Source: Flavobacterium beibuense (lineage in GTDB: Bacteria; Bacteroidota; Bacteroidia; Flavobacteriales; Flavobacteriaceae). From it: DNA of 64,000 bases. The notes under the pieces are model-generated. The model was not told where the DNA came from. It saw only the letters and a list, made by a program, of their open reading frames with translations, and did no database searches. Every line of letters starts with the position of its first letter. Within the stretch, counting starts at the first letter, position 1. Location: positions 62,001 to 126,000 of the forward strand of contig NZ_JUIW01000002.1 of the NCBI RefSeq assembly GCF_004151245.1, written 5' to 3'. A program made the position numbers and the translations under genes. Shown here piece after piece: positions 25,152 through 33,016 of the stretch.

Positions 25152-25951
25152 GAGTTAAATAGTATATAATGCTGCAGCGTCTGATCCATACTTCTGTCCC
25201 ATTTTTCCTTAAGGGCAAAAGGCTCAAACAATACAACATTTCTTATGTATTTGTACGCTATTTCATAACACGGATGCATCTCGTTTATTTTACCAAGTAA
25301 TGAAACTTTTATAAACTCAGGGTTAAGCTGTAGTTGTTCAAAAGTAAATAAGAGGTAATAAAGAAAATCTTCCGGGGTGTTATATTCAAACGAATTAAAC
25401 AGCAGCAGTTTTTGGTTACGTACCACTATAATTTCAAAATGAGTGGCTTGTATGTGTACAAAAACCTGTTTATCGTCTACATTTCTTGAAGCGTCAAGAA
25501 GTTTAGAAACCAGTATGCTGTTTGTGTTTTTATAATCAAAAGAGCCATAACGGTCTATTAAGAAGTTGTTTACATCCATAAACGGAACGTGAACGTTGTT
25601 TATATCATAGTTTTCAATAGTATCGTAGGCAAAAAAGTCGGTATCAAAAACCTTTGTGTTGTACTGCAGGTAACTACCTAAAAATTCTTCGTCAAAAAGG
25701 GCAGTAGGTACAAAAGTGTTTAGGCTGTTGTCATGAAGCACCACAATCTCATCATAGTCATACATCAACTCAGGGTGATTAACAAACGCCTTCCATAGCT
25801 GGTCTTCCAGAGGTTTTAATATGGAAAACGCAATACTGTGGCAGTCTGTTATCTTCTGATTTAAGGTGTCAAAACAACAAAAAGACATTTCGTTCAGCGA
25901 AATCTGCATCGAAAGTTTCTTATAGTTTTTTGTTGTGATGGTTTGGCTCAT
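25148..25951 (-). CDS. DUF3822 family protein
   Basis: 267 residues, cytoplasmic. It resembles DUF3822, a Bacteroidota family almost always found directly before rsmD. The layout suggests an actin/hexokinase-like two-lobed fold: YKKLSMQISLNEMSFCCFD at the N-terminus and a central HIQATHFEIIVVRNQKLLLFNSF. The fold is recalled rather than shown. It overlaps rsmD by 4 bases. Its function is unknown; constant linkage hints at ribosome or cell-envelope housekeeping. Confidence 0.85.
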   Translation of the reverse strand: MSQTITTKNYKKLSMQISLNEMSFCCFDTLNQKITDCHSIAFSILKPLEDQLWKAFVNHPELMYDYDEIVVLHDNSLNTFVPTALFDEEFLGSYLQYNTKVFDTDFFAYDTIENYDINNVHVPFMDVNNFLIDRYGSFDYKNTNSILVSKLLDASRNVDDKQVFVHIQATHFEIIVVRNQKLLLFNSFEYNTPEDFLYYLLFTFEQLQLNPEFIKVSLLGKINEMHPCYEIAYKYIRNVVLFEPFALKEKWDRSMDQTLQHYILFNS

Positions 25952-26062
25952 TTAGTAATTTTTGATGAGTTACAAATTTACATTCTTTTTTGGTTTGGCA
26001 CGGGCTACTCATAAAAATCGCCTTATCTTTGAACTTCGTTTAAAAAAAGACTACAATTATTA

Positions 26063-27484
26063 ATGAATTCAGCCGCTTTTTACAAAATACTCCGCAAACA
26101 GTTTCCTTACAATCCAACTGTAAAACAGGATATATTTTTACAAAAGATAGCCGAGTTTATAACCAATAACGAAAATAATGACCTCTTTGTTTTAAAGGGA
26201 TATGCGGGTACAGGTAAAACTACCATAATAAGTACGCTGGTAAACCATTTAAGGGAAGCGGAAAAAAAATATGTATTACTGGCACCAACTGGCAGGGCAG
26301 CCAAAGTAATAGCCAATTATTCCCAAAAACCGGCTTTTACCATCCATAAACGTATTTATTTTCCTAAAAAGAGTAGTGGAGGAGCTATGGGTTTTACCAT
26401 GCAGCAAAATAAGCATAAGAATACAATTTTTATTGTAGATGAAGCTTCTATGATATCAGATGTAGCTGCTGAGTCTAAAATGTATGAAAACGGCTCTCTG
26501 CTGGACGATCTCATCTCATACGTGTATTCGGGGCAGAATTGTAAAATGATCTTAATAGGAGACACCGCACAGCTTCCTCCGGTAAATTTAGATATAAGCC
26601 CTGCACTAAATATTGATACATTATCGCTGAATTATGATAAAAATGTTCAGCAAATCGAACTGGACGAGGTAATGCGACAGGAAACTGACTCCGGAATCCT
26701 TTACAATGCTACAGAATTGAGGGAGGTACTTAAATCTCACTTTATAGATACCTTTCAGTTTAAGGTAAGGGGATTTAAGGATATAGTGCGACTGATTGAT
26801 GGTTATGATATACAGGATGCCATTAATCAGGCATACAGCAATTACAGTATAGAAGACACGGCTTTTATAGTACGCTCTAACAAACGGGCTAATTTATACA
26901 ACCATCAAATAAGGACAAAAATACTTTCAAGAGAGAGCGAACTTTCTACCGGAGATTTTTTAATGGTAGTAAAGAATAATTATTTTTGGCTTACTGAAAA
27001 ATCGGAAGCAGGATTTATTGCTAACGGTGATATTATTGAAATATTGGAGATATTCCGTATACAGGAACTTTACGGTTTTAAATTTGCAAGCGTTAAGATC
27101 AGGATGGTTGATTATCCCGACCAGCCTGCCTTTGAGACAGTATTATTACTGGATACCATAACAAGCGAATCGCCTTCGCTAACTTATGAGGAGTCTAACA
27201 GGCTCTATCAGGAAGTACAAAAAGATTATGAAGGAGAAAGTAATTACCGTAAATTTATGAAGGTAAAGAACAACCCATATTTCAATGCGTTACAGGTAAA
27301 ATTTTCTTATGCCATAACCTGTCATAAATCGCAGGGAGGGCAATGGAATACGGTTTTTATAGAGCAGCCTTATTTGCCGGAAGGTATAGACAGTGACTAT
27401 ATAAGATGGCTTTATACTGCTGTAACACGTGCAAAAGACAGGCTTTACCTTATCGGTTTTAAGGATGATTATTTTGAAGAATAA
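26063..27484 (+). CDS. RecD/Pif1-like DNA helicase
   Basis: A superfamily 1 helicase of 473 residues, the short stand-alone RecD2/Pif1-like type of Bacteroidota. Motifs in order: Walker [10 protein letters not shown] near residue 53, motif Ia [10 protein letters not shown] near 78, Walker [10 protein letters not shown] near 129, motif [12 protein letters not shown] near 165, and in the C-terminal UvrD-like part [13 protein letters not shown] near 415 and [17 protein letters not shown] near 450. It should unwind DNA 5'-3' in repair. It lies 19 bases before the kdsB start, so the two may be co-transcribed. Confidence 0.92.
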   Translation: MNSAAFYKILRKQFPYNPTVKQDIFLQKIAEFITNNENNDLFVLKGYAGTGKTTIISTLVNHLREAEKKYVLLAPTGRAAKVIANYSQKPAFTIHKRIYFPKKSSGGAMGFTMQQNKHKNTIFIVDEASMISDVAAESKMYENGSLLDDLISYVYSGQNCKMILIGDTAQLPPVNLDISPALNIDTLSLNYDKNVQQIELDEVMRQETDSGILYNATELREVLKSHFIDTFQFKVRGFKDIVRLIDGYDIQDAINQAYSNYSIEDTAFIVRSNKRANLYNHQIRTKILSRESELSTGDFLMVVKNNYFWLTEKSEAGFIANGDIIEILEIFRIQELYGFKFASVKIRMVDYPDQPAFETVLLLDTITSESPSLTYEESNRLYQEVQKDYEGESNYRKFMKVKNNPYFNALQVKFSYAITCHKSQGGQWNTVFIEQPYLPEGIDSDYIRWLYTAVTRAKDRLYLIGFKDDYFEE

Positions 27485-27503
27485 AAATTTTAACACACTG
27501 AAA

Positions 27504-28232
27504 ATGAGAATTATAGCAGTTATACCGGCACGATATGCCTCAACACGTTTTCCGGCAAAATTAATGCAAGATTTGGGCGGTAAAACAGTTATTTCACGCA
27601 CTTATGAGGCAGCTGTAAAAACAGAACTGTTTGATGATGTGTTTGTTGTGACAGATTCTGATATAATTTTTAATGAAATTACTTCAAACGGAGGGAAGGC
27701 CATAATGAGTGTTAAGGAGCATGAGAGCGGCAGTGACCGTATAGCCGAAGCTGTAGAAAACCTTGATGTTGACATAGTAGTGAATGTTCAGGGAGACGAG
27801 CCTTTTATAAACAAAGAGCCGCTTGCCGATTTGCTTGAAGTCTTTAAAAGTGATGCAGCCCGCGAAATAGACCTGGCTTCTGTAATGATGCATATAACCG
27901 ATTGGGAAGATATAGAGAATCCTAACAATGTAAAGGTTATTGTGGACCAAAAGCATTTTGCCTTGTATTTTTCACGCTCAATAATTCCGTATCCAAGAGA
28001 TAAAGAAGCTGGAGTGAGGTATTTTAAACACATAGGTATTTATGCTTTCAGGAAACATGCTCTTATGGATTTTTATAAATTACCGATGCAAAGCCTTGAA
28101 GCTTCAGAAAAGCTGGAGCAGCTTCGTTATCTTGAATACGGAAAAAAAATCCGTATGGTGGAAACCTCACATGCAGGTATTGGTATAGATACTCCTGAGG
28201 ATTTGGAAAAAGCTAAAAAAATACTGGGTTAA
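27504..28232 (+). CDS. kdsB: 3-deoxy-manno-octulosonate cytidylyltransferase
   Basis: Activates Kdo to CMP-Kdo for lipid A inner-core synthesis. The 242-residue protein starts [20 protein letters not shown], the nucleotide-binding motif of the family, and shows [10 protein letters not shown] and [10 protein letters not shown] (metal-binding Asp) near residues 75 and 95. The in-frame stretch back to 27429 overlaps the helicase and lacks family similarity, so the ATG at 27504 is used. Its stop overlaps the end of the convergent dioxygenase gene by 4 bases. Confidence 0.96.
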   Translation: MRIIAVIPARYASTRFPAKLMQDLGGKTVISRTYEAAVKTELFDDVFVVTDSDIIFNEITSNGGKAIMSVKEHESGSDRIAEAVENLDVDIVVNVQGDEPFINKEPLADLLEVFKSDAAREIDLASVMMHITDWEDIENPNNVKVIVDQKHFALYFSRSIIPYPRDKEAGVRYFKHIGIYAFRKHALMDFYKLPMQSLEASEKLEQLRYLEYGKKIRMVETSHAGIGIDTPEDLEKAKKILG

Positions 28233-28948
28233 TTTACCTCCAGTTTTTCAGCCCATTTAATTTCGCTAGGTAACTCCATATTGCTGAATTCAATATGAAT
28301 AACCCTTCTGTTATTATTGTTTACTGTCCTGGCAGAGCTATGCAATAACAGTGGTTTCATTATCATGACGCCTCCTTTGTCTACGTTACAGATAACTTCT
28401 TTTTCCGTACTCCAGTCAATGGTTTCCGGGCGGTATATCTTTTTAAGATGAGATTCCGGTATTACCTTAAGTGCTCCGTTATTCTCATCGGTATCGTCAA
28501 GGTGGATACGGATAGTGAAAATATTTTCTAATATTTCAATAGGAGGCTGTACGGCAAACTGATTTTGCTTTACTGTCCACGGCCCAAAATTTTCAATCTC
28601 AGTTTTTTTGTCGACCGATATGGTTAAATCCTGATGATAAGCTACAAACCAGTTTGAATTTCCGGGTTTATTAAAATAAATAGATTTTATAGAAAAGTAA
28701 TCTTTTCCAAACAGGGTACTGATTATAGTTTTAAGATTGTCATTAAAAACGAGAGATTGTACATAGGGAATTTCTTTTAAAAACTGCCTTATTGCAAAAA
28801 GGTCTTTAGATTTTCTAAAAGTATCACCTGTAATGTTAGTAGTATTTATTATTGCTGCAATATCTTCTGTTTCCTTTTTTGTATAAATGTTATTTAAAAC
28901 AGTAAAACCACTGTTGTTAATTTCTTTTTTGTAAACAGCAAAATCCAT
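28229..28948 (-). CDS. Phytanoyl-CoA dioxygenase family (Fe(II)/2OG) protein
   Basis: A 239-residue cytoplasmic non-haem iron oxygenase. The iron ligands are visible: His and Asp in AYHQDLT (about residues 119-121) and the distal His in LLLHSSAR (about 202), with Arg in the same motif for 2-oxoglutarate. [21 protein letters not shown] is the usual central strand and holds a further family signature. Substrate unknown; relatives hydroxylate lipids, small metabolites or natural products. It lies 4 bases from the next minus-strand gene, so the two form an operon. Confidence 0.88.
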   Translation of the reverse strand: MDFAVYKKEINNSGFTVLNNIYTKKETEDIAAIINTTNITGDTFRKSKDLFAIRQFLKEIPYVQSLVFNDNLKTIISTLFGKDYFSIKSIYFNKPGNSNWFVAYHQDLTISVDKKTEIENFGPWTVKQNQFAVQPPIEILENIFTIRIHLDDTDENNGALKVIPESHLKKIYRPETIDWSTEKEVICNVDKGGVMIMKPLLLHSSARTVNNNNRRVIHIEFSNMELPSEIKWAEKLEVN

Positions 28949-28952
28949 AAAC

Positions 28953-29615
28953 TTATCGTAATTTTTTTATGGTGAACAGTTCGTTATGATCCTCAACTTT
29001 CGGGTACATCCTAACCGAATAATCCTCTGTAAAACGTGAGCGATAAAGTAAATTACGCTCTTTGTCTTTTTTATTTAAGGTCATGGTATTAAATAATATA
29101 AATCCATTTACCTTAAGTAAAAAATTAATTCTGTTTATAAAGAACTCTTCAAATAAAAAATTAGGCATAACCGTATCCTGAAAGATATCAATTATTATTA
29201 AATCGTATTTTTCTTTTGTTTTTAAAACAAATTCAAAAGCATCATCATTTAAAAGGGTTAGGTTAGGGATTTCGTTAAGCTTAAAATAATCGTTGGCAAT
29301 TGTAATTACGTCAGTATCCAGCTCAACCCCTGTAATTTGGCCTTTAAAACCTATTTCGCTAGCAAGGGTTTTAATAACGCTTCCGCCGGCAACACCTAAA
29401 ACAAGTGCGTTTTCAAATTTTTTAATACGTTCAAAACCAATGTAATGAAGCCCTTTTCGCAGGATACGTTGCAGGCTGCCATAAGAATAATTTGTACTTT
29501 TAGAGTCAAGTACCAGTTGTCCGTTATTCCAGGTAACTTCAAGGGTTTTATTAATTGCAGAATTTCGTTTATAGATATTTACGGGGATAAAATAGCTAAG
29601 GAATTTCTTAAGCAT
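28953..29615 (-). CDS. Spermidine synthase-like methyltransferase-fold protein
   Basis: 220 residues with the Rossmann fold of spermidine synthase: N-terminal strands (LEVTWNNGQLVLDSKSTNYSYG), glycine motif VLGVAGGSVIKTLA near residue 73, acidic end of strand 2 GVELD near 97, and LIIDIFQD near 140 where true synthases have a DSSDP-type motif. Missing gate-keeping residues make aminopropyl transfer doubtful; many Bacteroidota copies are annotated only as fused-MFS or methyltransferase-like. It is first in an operon with the dioxygenase gene and divergent from an acyltransferase gene. Confidence 0.8.
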   Translation of the reverse strand: MLKKFLSYFIPVNIYKRNSAINKTLEVTWNNGQLVLDSKSTNYSYGSLQRILRKGLHYIGFERIKKFENALVLGVAGGSVIKTLASEIGFKGQITGVELDTDVITIANDYFKLNEIPNLTLLNDDAFEFVLKTKEKYDLIIIDIFQDTVMPNFLFEEFFINRINFLLKVNGFILFNTMTLNKKDKERNLLYRSRFTEDYSVRMYPKVEDHNELFTIKKLR

Positions 29616-29646
29616 TTCAATGTATTTCGTTATTGTAAATATATAT

Positions 29647-29654
29647 TATTTTTG
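29647..29654 (+). promoter_or_regulatory. Probable -7 box for the acyltransferase gene
   Basis: TATTTTTG fits TAnnTTTG and ends 15 bases before the ATG at 29670. Confidence 0.55.
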
Positions 29655-29669
29655 CGCCTGTTTCTTTAA

Positions 29670-30227
29670 ATGCCTATGAAAAAAATATATCGATTTATCT
29701 TCTTTAAGTTAATGGGTTGGCGCTTAAATGGTTCTATGTCACCTGAACTTAAAAAATGTATTATAATAGTAGTTCCCCATACCAGCTGGATGGATTTTGC
29801 TATTGGGGTTTTTGCCAGGGGCAGTATAGGTCTTGAAATGCACTATGTTGCTAAAAAAGAGCTTTTTGTATTTCCGGCAGGGGTGTGGTTCCGCTGGATG
29901 GGAGGTGCCCCGCTTGACAGACAGAAAAATGAGAACAAAGTAGAGGCAATTGCTAATATCTTTAAAAGCCGGAAAGTGTTCAGGTTAGCCATAGCTCCTG
30001 AAGGTACCCGTAAAAAAGTGAATACATGGAAAACAGGGTTTTATTATATAGCACTTAAGGCTAATGTACCTATAGTAGCCGTAGCTTTTGATTATGGTAA
30101 AAAAGAAGTGAAATTAGCACTACCTTTTTATCCTACAGGAAATAAGGAAGAAGACTTTAAAATACTGGAATCTAATTATAAAGGAGTTACGGGCTATATA
30201 CCTGAAAACAGCTATAAAAATGATTAA
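29670..30227 (+). CDS. 1-acylglycerol-3-phosphate acyltransferase-like protein (PlsC family)
   Basis: A membrane-associated acyltransferase of 185 residues. It has the catalytic HX4D motif as His37-TSWM-Asp42 and the substrate motif APEGTRKK near residue 110, with a GGAPLDR-type segment between them. It is shorter than PlsC proper (about 240) and belongs to the compact Bacteroidota group. Start could be either ATG (29670 or 29676). A strong promoter lies directly upstream. The acceptor lipid is inferred from the family only. Confidence 0.9.
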   Translation: MPMKKIYRFIFFKLMGWRLNGSMSPELKKCIIIVVPHTSWMDFAIGVFARGSIGLEMHYVAKKELFVFPAGVWFRWMGGAPLDRQKNENKVEAIANIFKSRKVFRLAIAPEGTRKKVNTWKTGFYYIALKANVPIVAVAFDYGKKEVKLALPFYPTGNKEEDFKILESNYKGVTGYIPENSYKND

Positions 30228-30380
30228 GAATAGTTTAACTAAAAATTATATTTGTTTAACATTTAATAGATGTAATTTTACAATACACCAATAAAAATAA
30301 TATTAAGTGTATTTAAAAACAGCCGGGAGAAGGCTGCTTTTAGGAGAAAATAAATTTGTGTTTGTTTTATTGGTTAATGG

Positions 30381-30418
30381 ACCCCGGAATTCTGGTTGAA
30401 TTTCGGGGTTTCTTTTTT
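30381..30418 (+). terminator. Terminator between acyltransferase and XRE regulator genes
   Basis: ACCCCGGAATT at 30381-30391 pairs with AATTTCGGGGTT at 30399-30410 with one mismatch, followed by a T-rich tail. The 150 bases before it hold only AT-rich sequence and a weak GC-rich hairpin near 30320. Confidence 0.75.
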
Positions 30419-30926
30419 ATGCTTTTGGCTTATAGTGTTTAAAAGTGCCGTCTTTATAGAAAATAACAACCTGCTCCACTTCTGAGTGATTATGAGCTAC
30501 AGGTATGCTGGCAATTTCAGTAGCAGACTCTTTTGTTTCTTCAATAAGCTTTTCAGTAACTTCCTGTTGGTTTATTTCAACTTCTTCACTTTTATTTTCC
30601 GGCACCGAAAATAGATCTTCAAAATTATTTTTGGCTTCATTTACCGTAGAAGGAGAAGGGGTAGGTTGGGCTATATTTTCATTTTCGTGTTTTGCTTCGC
30701 CTTTAGGAAAAGATCCTTTACCATGTAATAGCCAATACAAATCTACCTCAGGATAATTGTCTGTAATACGCATAACAAAATCCAGACTGGGTTTATTTCT
30801 TCCTGATAAAAGATGTGATAATCCTGAACGCTGTACACCAATCTGATCGGCAAAAACAGAAGCAGATATACTGTAGTAATCTAATATAGTTTCCAGTCTT
30901 TTAATGAAATCTTCGGTGTTTATCAT
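30417..30926 (-). CDS. XRE-family helix-turn-helix regulator
   Basis: A 169-residue transcription factor. Residues of about 5-65 are a Cro/CI-type HTH domain, with the recognition region VFADQIGVQRSGLSHLLSGRNKPSL followed by WLLHGKGSFP. The rest is an acidic, low-complexity linker (NENIAQPTPSPSTV, Glu-rich) and a short C-terminal strand VVIFYKDGTFKHYKP. A TTG three codons upstream also opens the frame; the ATG at 30926 gives the usual start. An operator copy covers this start codon and another holds the promoter, so the gene is probably autoregulated and also controls the divergent M14 peptidase gene. Confidence 0.88.
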   Translation of the reverse strand: MINTEDFIKRLETILDYYSISASVFADQIGVQRSGLSHLLSGRNKPSLDFVMRITDNYPEVDLYWLLHGKGSFPKGEAKHENENIAQPTPSPSTVNEAKNNFEDLFSVPENKSEEVEINQQEVTEKLIEETKESATEIASIPVAHNHSEVEQVVIFYKDGTFKHYKPKA

Positions 30927-30989
30927 TGTAAACAAGTATTGGTTTATTAGTGTTTTACAAATGTAAACAAATGTTTTTAATTACACAAA
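30919..30989 (-). promoter_or_regulatory. Autoregulated promoter of the XRE gene with two operators
   Basis: Operator A, TTTATCATTGTAAA (30919-30932), spans the start codon. Operator B, TTTACAAATGTAAA (30954-30967), is a perfect palindromic TTTAC-N4-GTAAA. On the minus strand operator B contains the -7 box TACATTTG (30958-30965), with a -33 TTTG at 30986-30989 and 20 bases between them. Binding at B would block the promoter directly. Confidence 0.7.
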
Positions 30990-31120
30990 CACACACTCCG
31001 AGATGGTATAAACGCTAAATAAAAAGTTTAACTAGATACACTTAAAAATCTGATAATTAAAATTATAATGTTTTTATTTAAGACAGTGTTGAAGAGATCA
31101 ATAGAATAATATCGAACGTG

Positions 31121-31168
31121 TTTACAAAAGTAAACTAAAGAATTAATTTCATTGTTTACAATTGTAAA
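31121..31168. promoter_or_regulatory. Operators C and D of the XRE/M14 intergenic region
   Basis: TTTACAAAAGTAAA at 31121-31134 and TTTACAATTGTAAA at 31155-31168, both perfect TTTAC-N4-GTAAA sites, 34 bases apart. They lie upstream of the M14 peptidase promoter. Confidence 0.65.
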
Positions 31169-31178
31169 AATTAAGATG

Positions 31179-31192
31179 TTTACTTTTGTAAT
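31179..31192 (+). promoter_or_regulatory. Operator E overlapping the M14 peptidase promoter
   Basis: TTTACTTTTGTAAT, one base off the site pattern. It contains TACTTTTG (31181-31188), a TAnnTTTG -7 box 18 bases before the ATG at 31207. Occupancy by the regulator would compete with RNA polymerase. Confidence 0.65.
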
Positions 31193-31206
31193 CTAAATTG
31201 TTAAGC

Positions 31207-32367
31207 ATGGATTTTGAAGGGATTTTCAGTAAATATGTAAACACTCAGTTACAAGGAAGATACATTACTAATAAACATATTGAACCAATATTAAACGAAT
31301 TAAAAAACGATTTTGAAATTGGTGTTGCAGGTCATTCTGTTTTAAATAAACCTATATATAGTATTAAAACCGGTACTGGTTCAACCAGGGTTTTTATTTG
31401 GTCTCAAATGCACGGAAATGAATCAACCACTACTAAAGCGGTTTTTGATTTCTTAAACTTCCTTAAAAGCGATGATGAACTAGCTAAGTCATTTAAACAA
31501 CATTTTACCTATTATATATTGCCTATTGTTAATCCTGATGGAGCTGAACTTTATACGCGTGCAAATGCAAATGAAGTAGATTTAAACCGCGACTCTGTAA
31601 ATCTTTCACAACCGGAAGCTAAATTGCTGAGAGAGTCATTTGATTCCTTTAAACCGCATTTTGCATACAATATGCATGATCAGCGTACAATATTTGGATT
31701 GGGAGATAATAATCCTAAGCCTGCTACTGTATCATTCCTTGCACCTTCTTATAATGAGGATCGAGAGGTAAATGAACCAAGGCAGGTCGCTATTAATGTT
31801 ATTGCTGCAATGAATGAAACATTACAGGAGTTTATACCAGGGCAGGTAGGCAGGTTTGACGACGGATTTAATATTAATTGTATAGGTGATATGTTTCAGT
31901 CTTTAGGAGTGCCAACAATACTTTTTGAAGCCGGACATTACCAAAATGACTATTTAAGAGAAAAAACACGAAAATTTGTGTTTTTTGCAATATTATCAGG
32001 ATTTAATGCTATTTACGAAAACGTTATAGTTGTTAACAAAAGAGAAGATTATTTCAGAATTCCTCAAAATAAGGTAATATTTTTTGACTTCATGTATAAA
32101 AATGTCAAAATAAATTATGAAAATAAAGAAATTATCACGAATTTTGCATCTCATTACAAGGAAGTCTTAATTGATAATTCTGTAATTTTCGAAGCTTTTA
32201 TTAAGGAAATAGGGGATTCAGGTAATTTTTACGGTCATGAAGAATATGATTGCCAGGAAGAACTTTTTACAGGACAAGACGGAAGTCATTTGCCAAAAAG
32301 TGAAGAAAAAGCAGATTTTATAGTAGGTAAAAACAGAGAATTTGTTAATGGATTAGAAAAAAAATAA
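31207..32367 (+). CDS. M14 family zinc carboxypeptidase-like protein
   Basis: 386 residues with no signal peptide. The zinc and catalytic residues of M14 are present: His69 and Glu72 in QMHGNES, the substrate Arg in DLNRDS, third zinc ligand His157 in NMHDQ and general base Glu241 in FEAGHY. The C-terminal 110 residues are an extra domain not recognised. A TTG at 31198 also opens the frame; the ATG at 31207 fits the promoter. A cytoplasmic location suggests action on peptidoglycan fragments, peptides or amidated small molecules after uptake; this is inference. It appears to be controlled by the divergent XRE regulator. Confidence 0.88.
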   Translation: MDFEGIFSKYVNTQLQGRYITNKHIEPILNELKNDFEIGVAGHSVLNKPIYSIKTGTGSTRVFIWSQMHGNESTTTKAVFDFLNFLKSDDELAKSFKQHFTYYILPIVNPDGAELYTRANANEVDLNRDSVNLSQPEAKLLRESFDSFKPHFAYNMHDQRTIFGLGDNNPKPATVSFLAPSYNEDREVNEPRQVAINVIAAMNETLQEFIPGQVGRFDDGFNINCIGDMFQSLGVPTILFEAGHYQNDYLREKTRKFVFFAILSGFNAIYENVIVVNKREDYFRIPQNKVIFFDFMYKNVKINYENKEIITNFASHYKEVLIDNSVIFEAFIKEIGDSGNFYGHEEYDCQEELFTGQDGSHLPKSEEKADFIVGKNREFVNGLEKK

Positions 32368-32458
32368 CGATATTCTTTTTTTATTGAAAATAAATTAATT
32401 TTTTTGTAGTGGTTTTATTATTAACAAATATATAATCTACCTAAAAAAAGTTACGCTT

Positions 32459-32938
32459 ATGAGCAAGTTTCGTTTAGATGAAGTTGATCACCAGATATTA
32501 GATATGCTGATTGACAATACTAGGGTTCCGTTTACTGATATAGCCAAAAAACTATTAATTTCTGCCGGAACAGTCCATGTAAGGGTTAAGAAAATGGAGG
32601 ATGCAGGAATTATTCAGGGTTCTTCACTTACTTTAGATTACGAAAAACTTGGATATTCATTCATCGCTTATGTAGGTGTATTTCTTCATAACACTTCACA
32701 AACTAAATTTGTTCTTGAAAGAATAAACGAGATACCTTTTGTAACTGTTGCACATGTTACTACCGGTAAATTCAACATCTTTTGTAAAATAAGAGCAAGA
32801 GATACTAAGCACGCAAAAGAAGTTATCTTTATGATTGATGATATTGAAGGAGTTTACAGAACAGAAACCATGATATCACTTGAAGAGAGCATAAACGATA
32901 AAAAACGTTTAATGCATACAATCTTCAAAGATCTGTAA
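32459..32938 (+). CDS. Lrp/AsnC family transcriptional regulator
   Basis: A 159-residue regulator of the feast/famine family. Residues 1-60 are an HTH domain (DEVDHQILDMLIDNTRVPFTDIAKKL, with the recognition helix in ISAGTVHVRVKKME). Residues of about 70-150 are the RAM ligand-binding domain (GYSFIAYVGVFLHN). The family senses amino acids and forms octamers or higher. It is 91 bases after the M14 peptidase on the same strand, but may have its own promoter. It closes with a strong terminator. Confidence 0.93.
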   Translation: MSKFRLDEVDHQILDMLIDNTRVPFTDIAKKLLISAGTVHVRVKKMEDAGIIQGSSLTLDYEKLGYSFIAYVGVFLHNTSQTKFVLERINEIPFVTVAHVTTGKFNIFCKIRARDTKHAKEVIFMIDDIEGVYRTETMISLEESINDKKRLMHTIFKDL

Positions 32939-32959
32939 GATTTTTTATAAAAAGTTTAT

Positions 32960-32991
32960 AACCCTCATGTTAGTCGCATGAGGGTTTTTTT
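32960..32991 (+). terminator. Intrinsic terminator after the Lrp/AsnC gene
   Basis: AACCCTCATG at 32960-32969 pairs with CATGAGGGTT at 32977-32986, followed by a run of Ts. Confidence 0.88.
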
Positions 32992-33016
32992 ATTAAATTC
33001 AGTAAAAAATAATAGT

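Noticed and set aside
27429..27503. Extended kdsB start overlapping the helicase
   Set aside because: The family N-terminus begins exactly at the ATG at 27504.
32978..33016. Longer ppc start
   Set aside because: The extra codons overlap the terminator of the Lrp/AsnC gene and add no family-like sequence.
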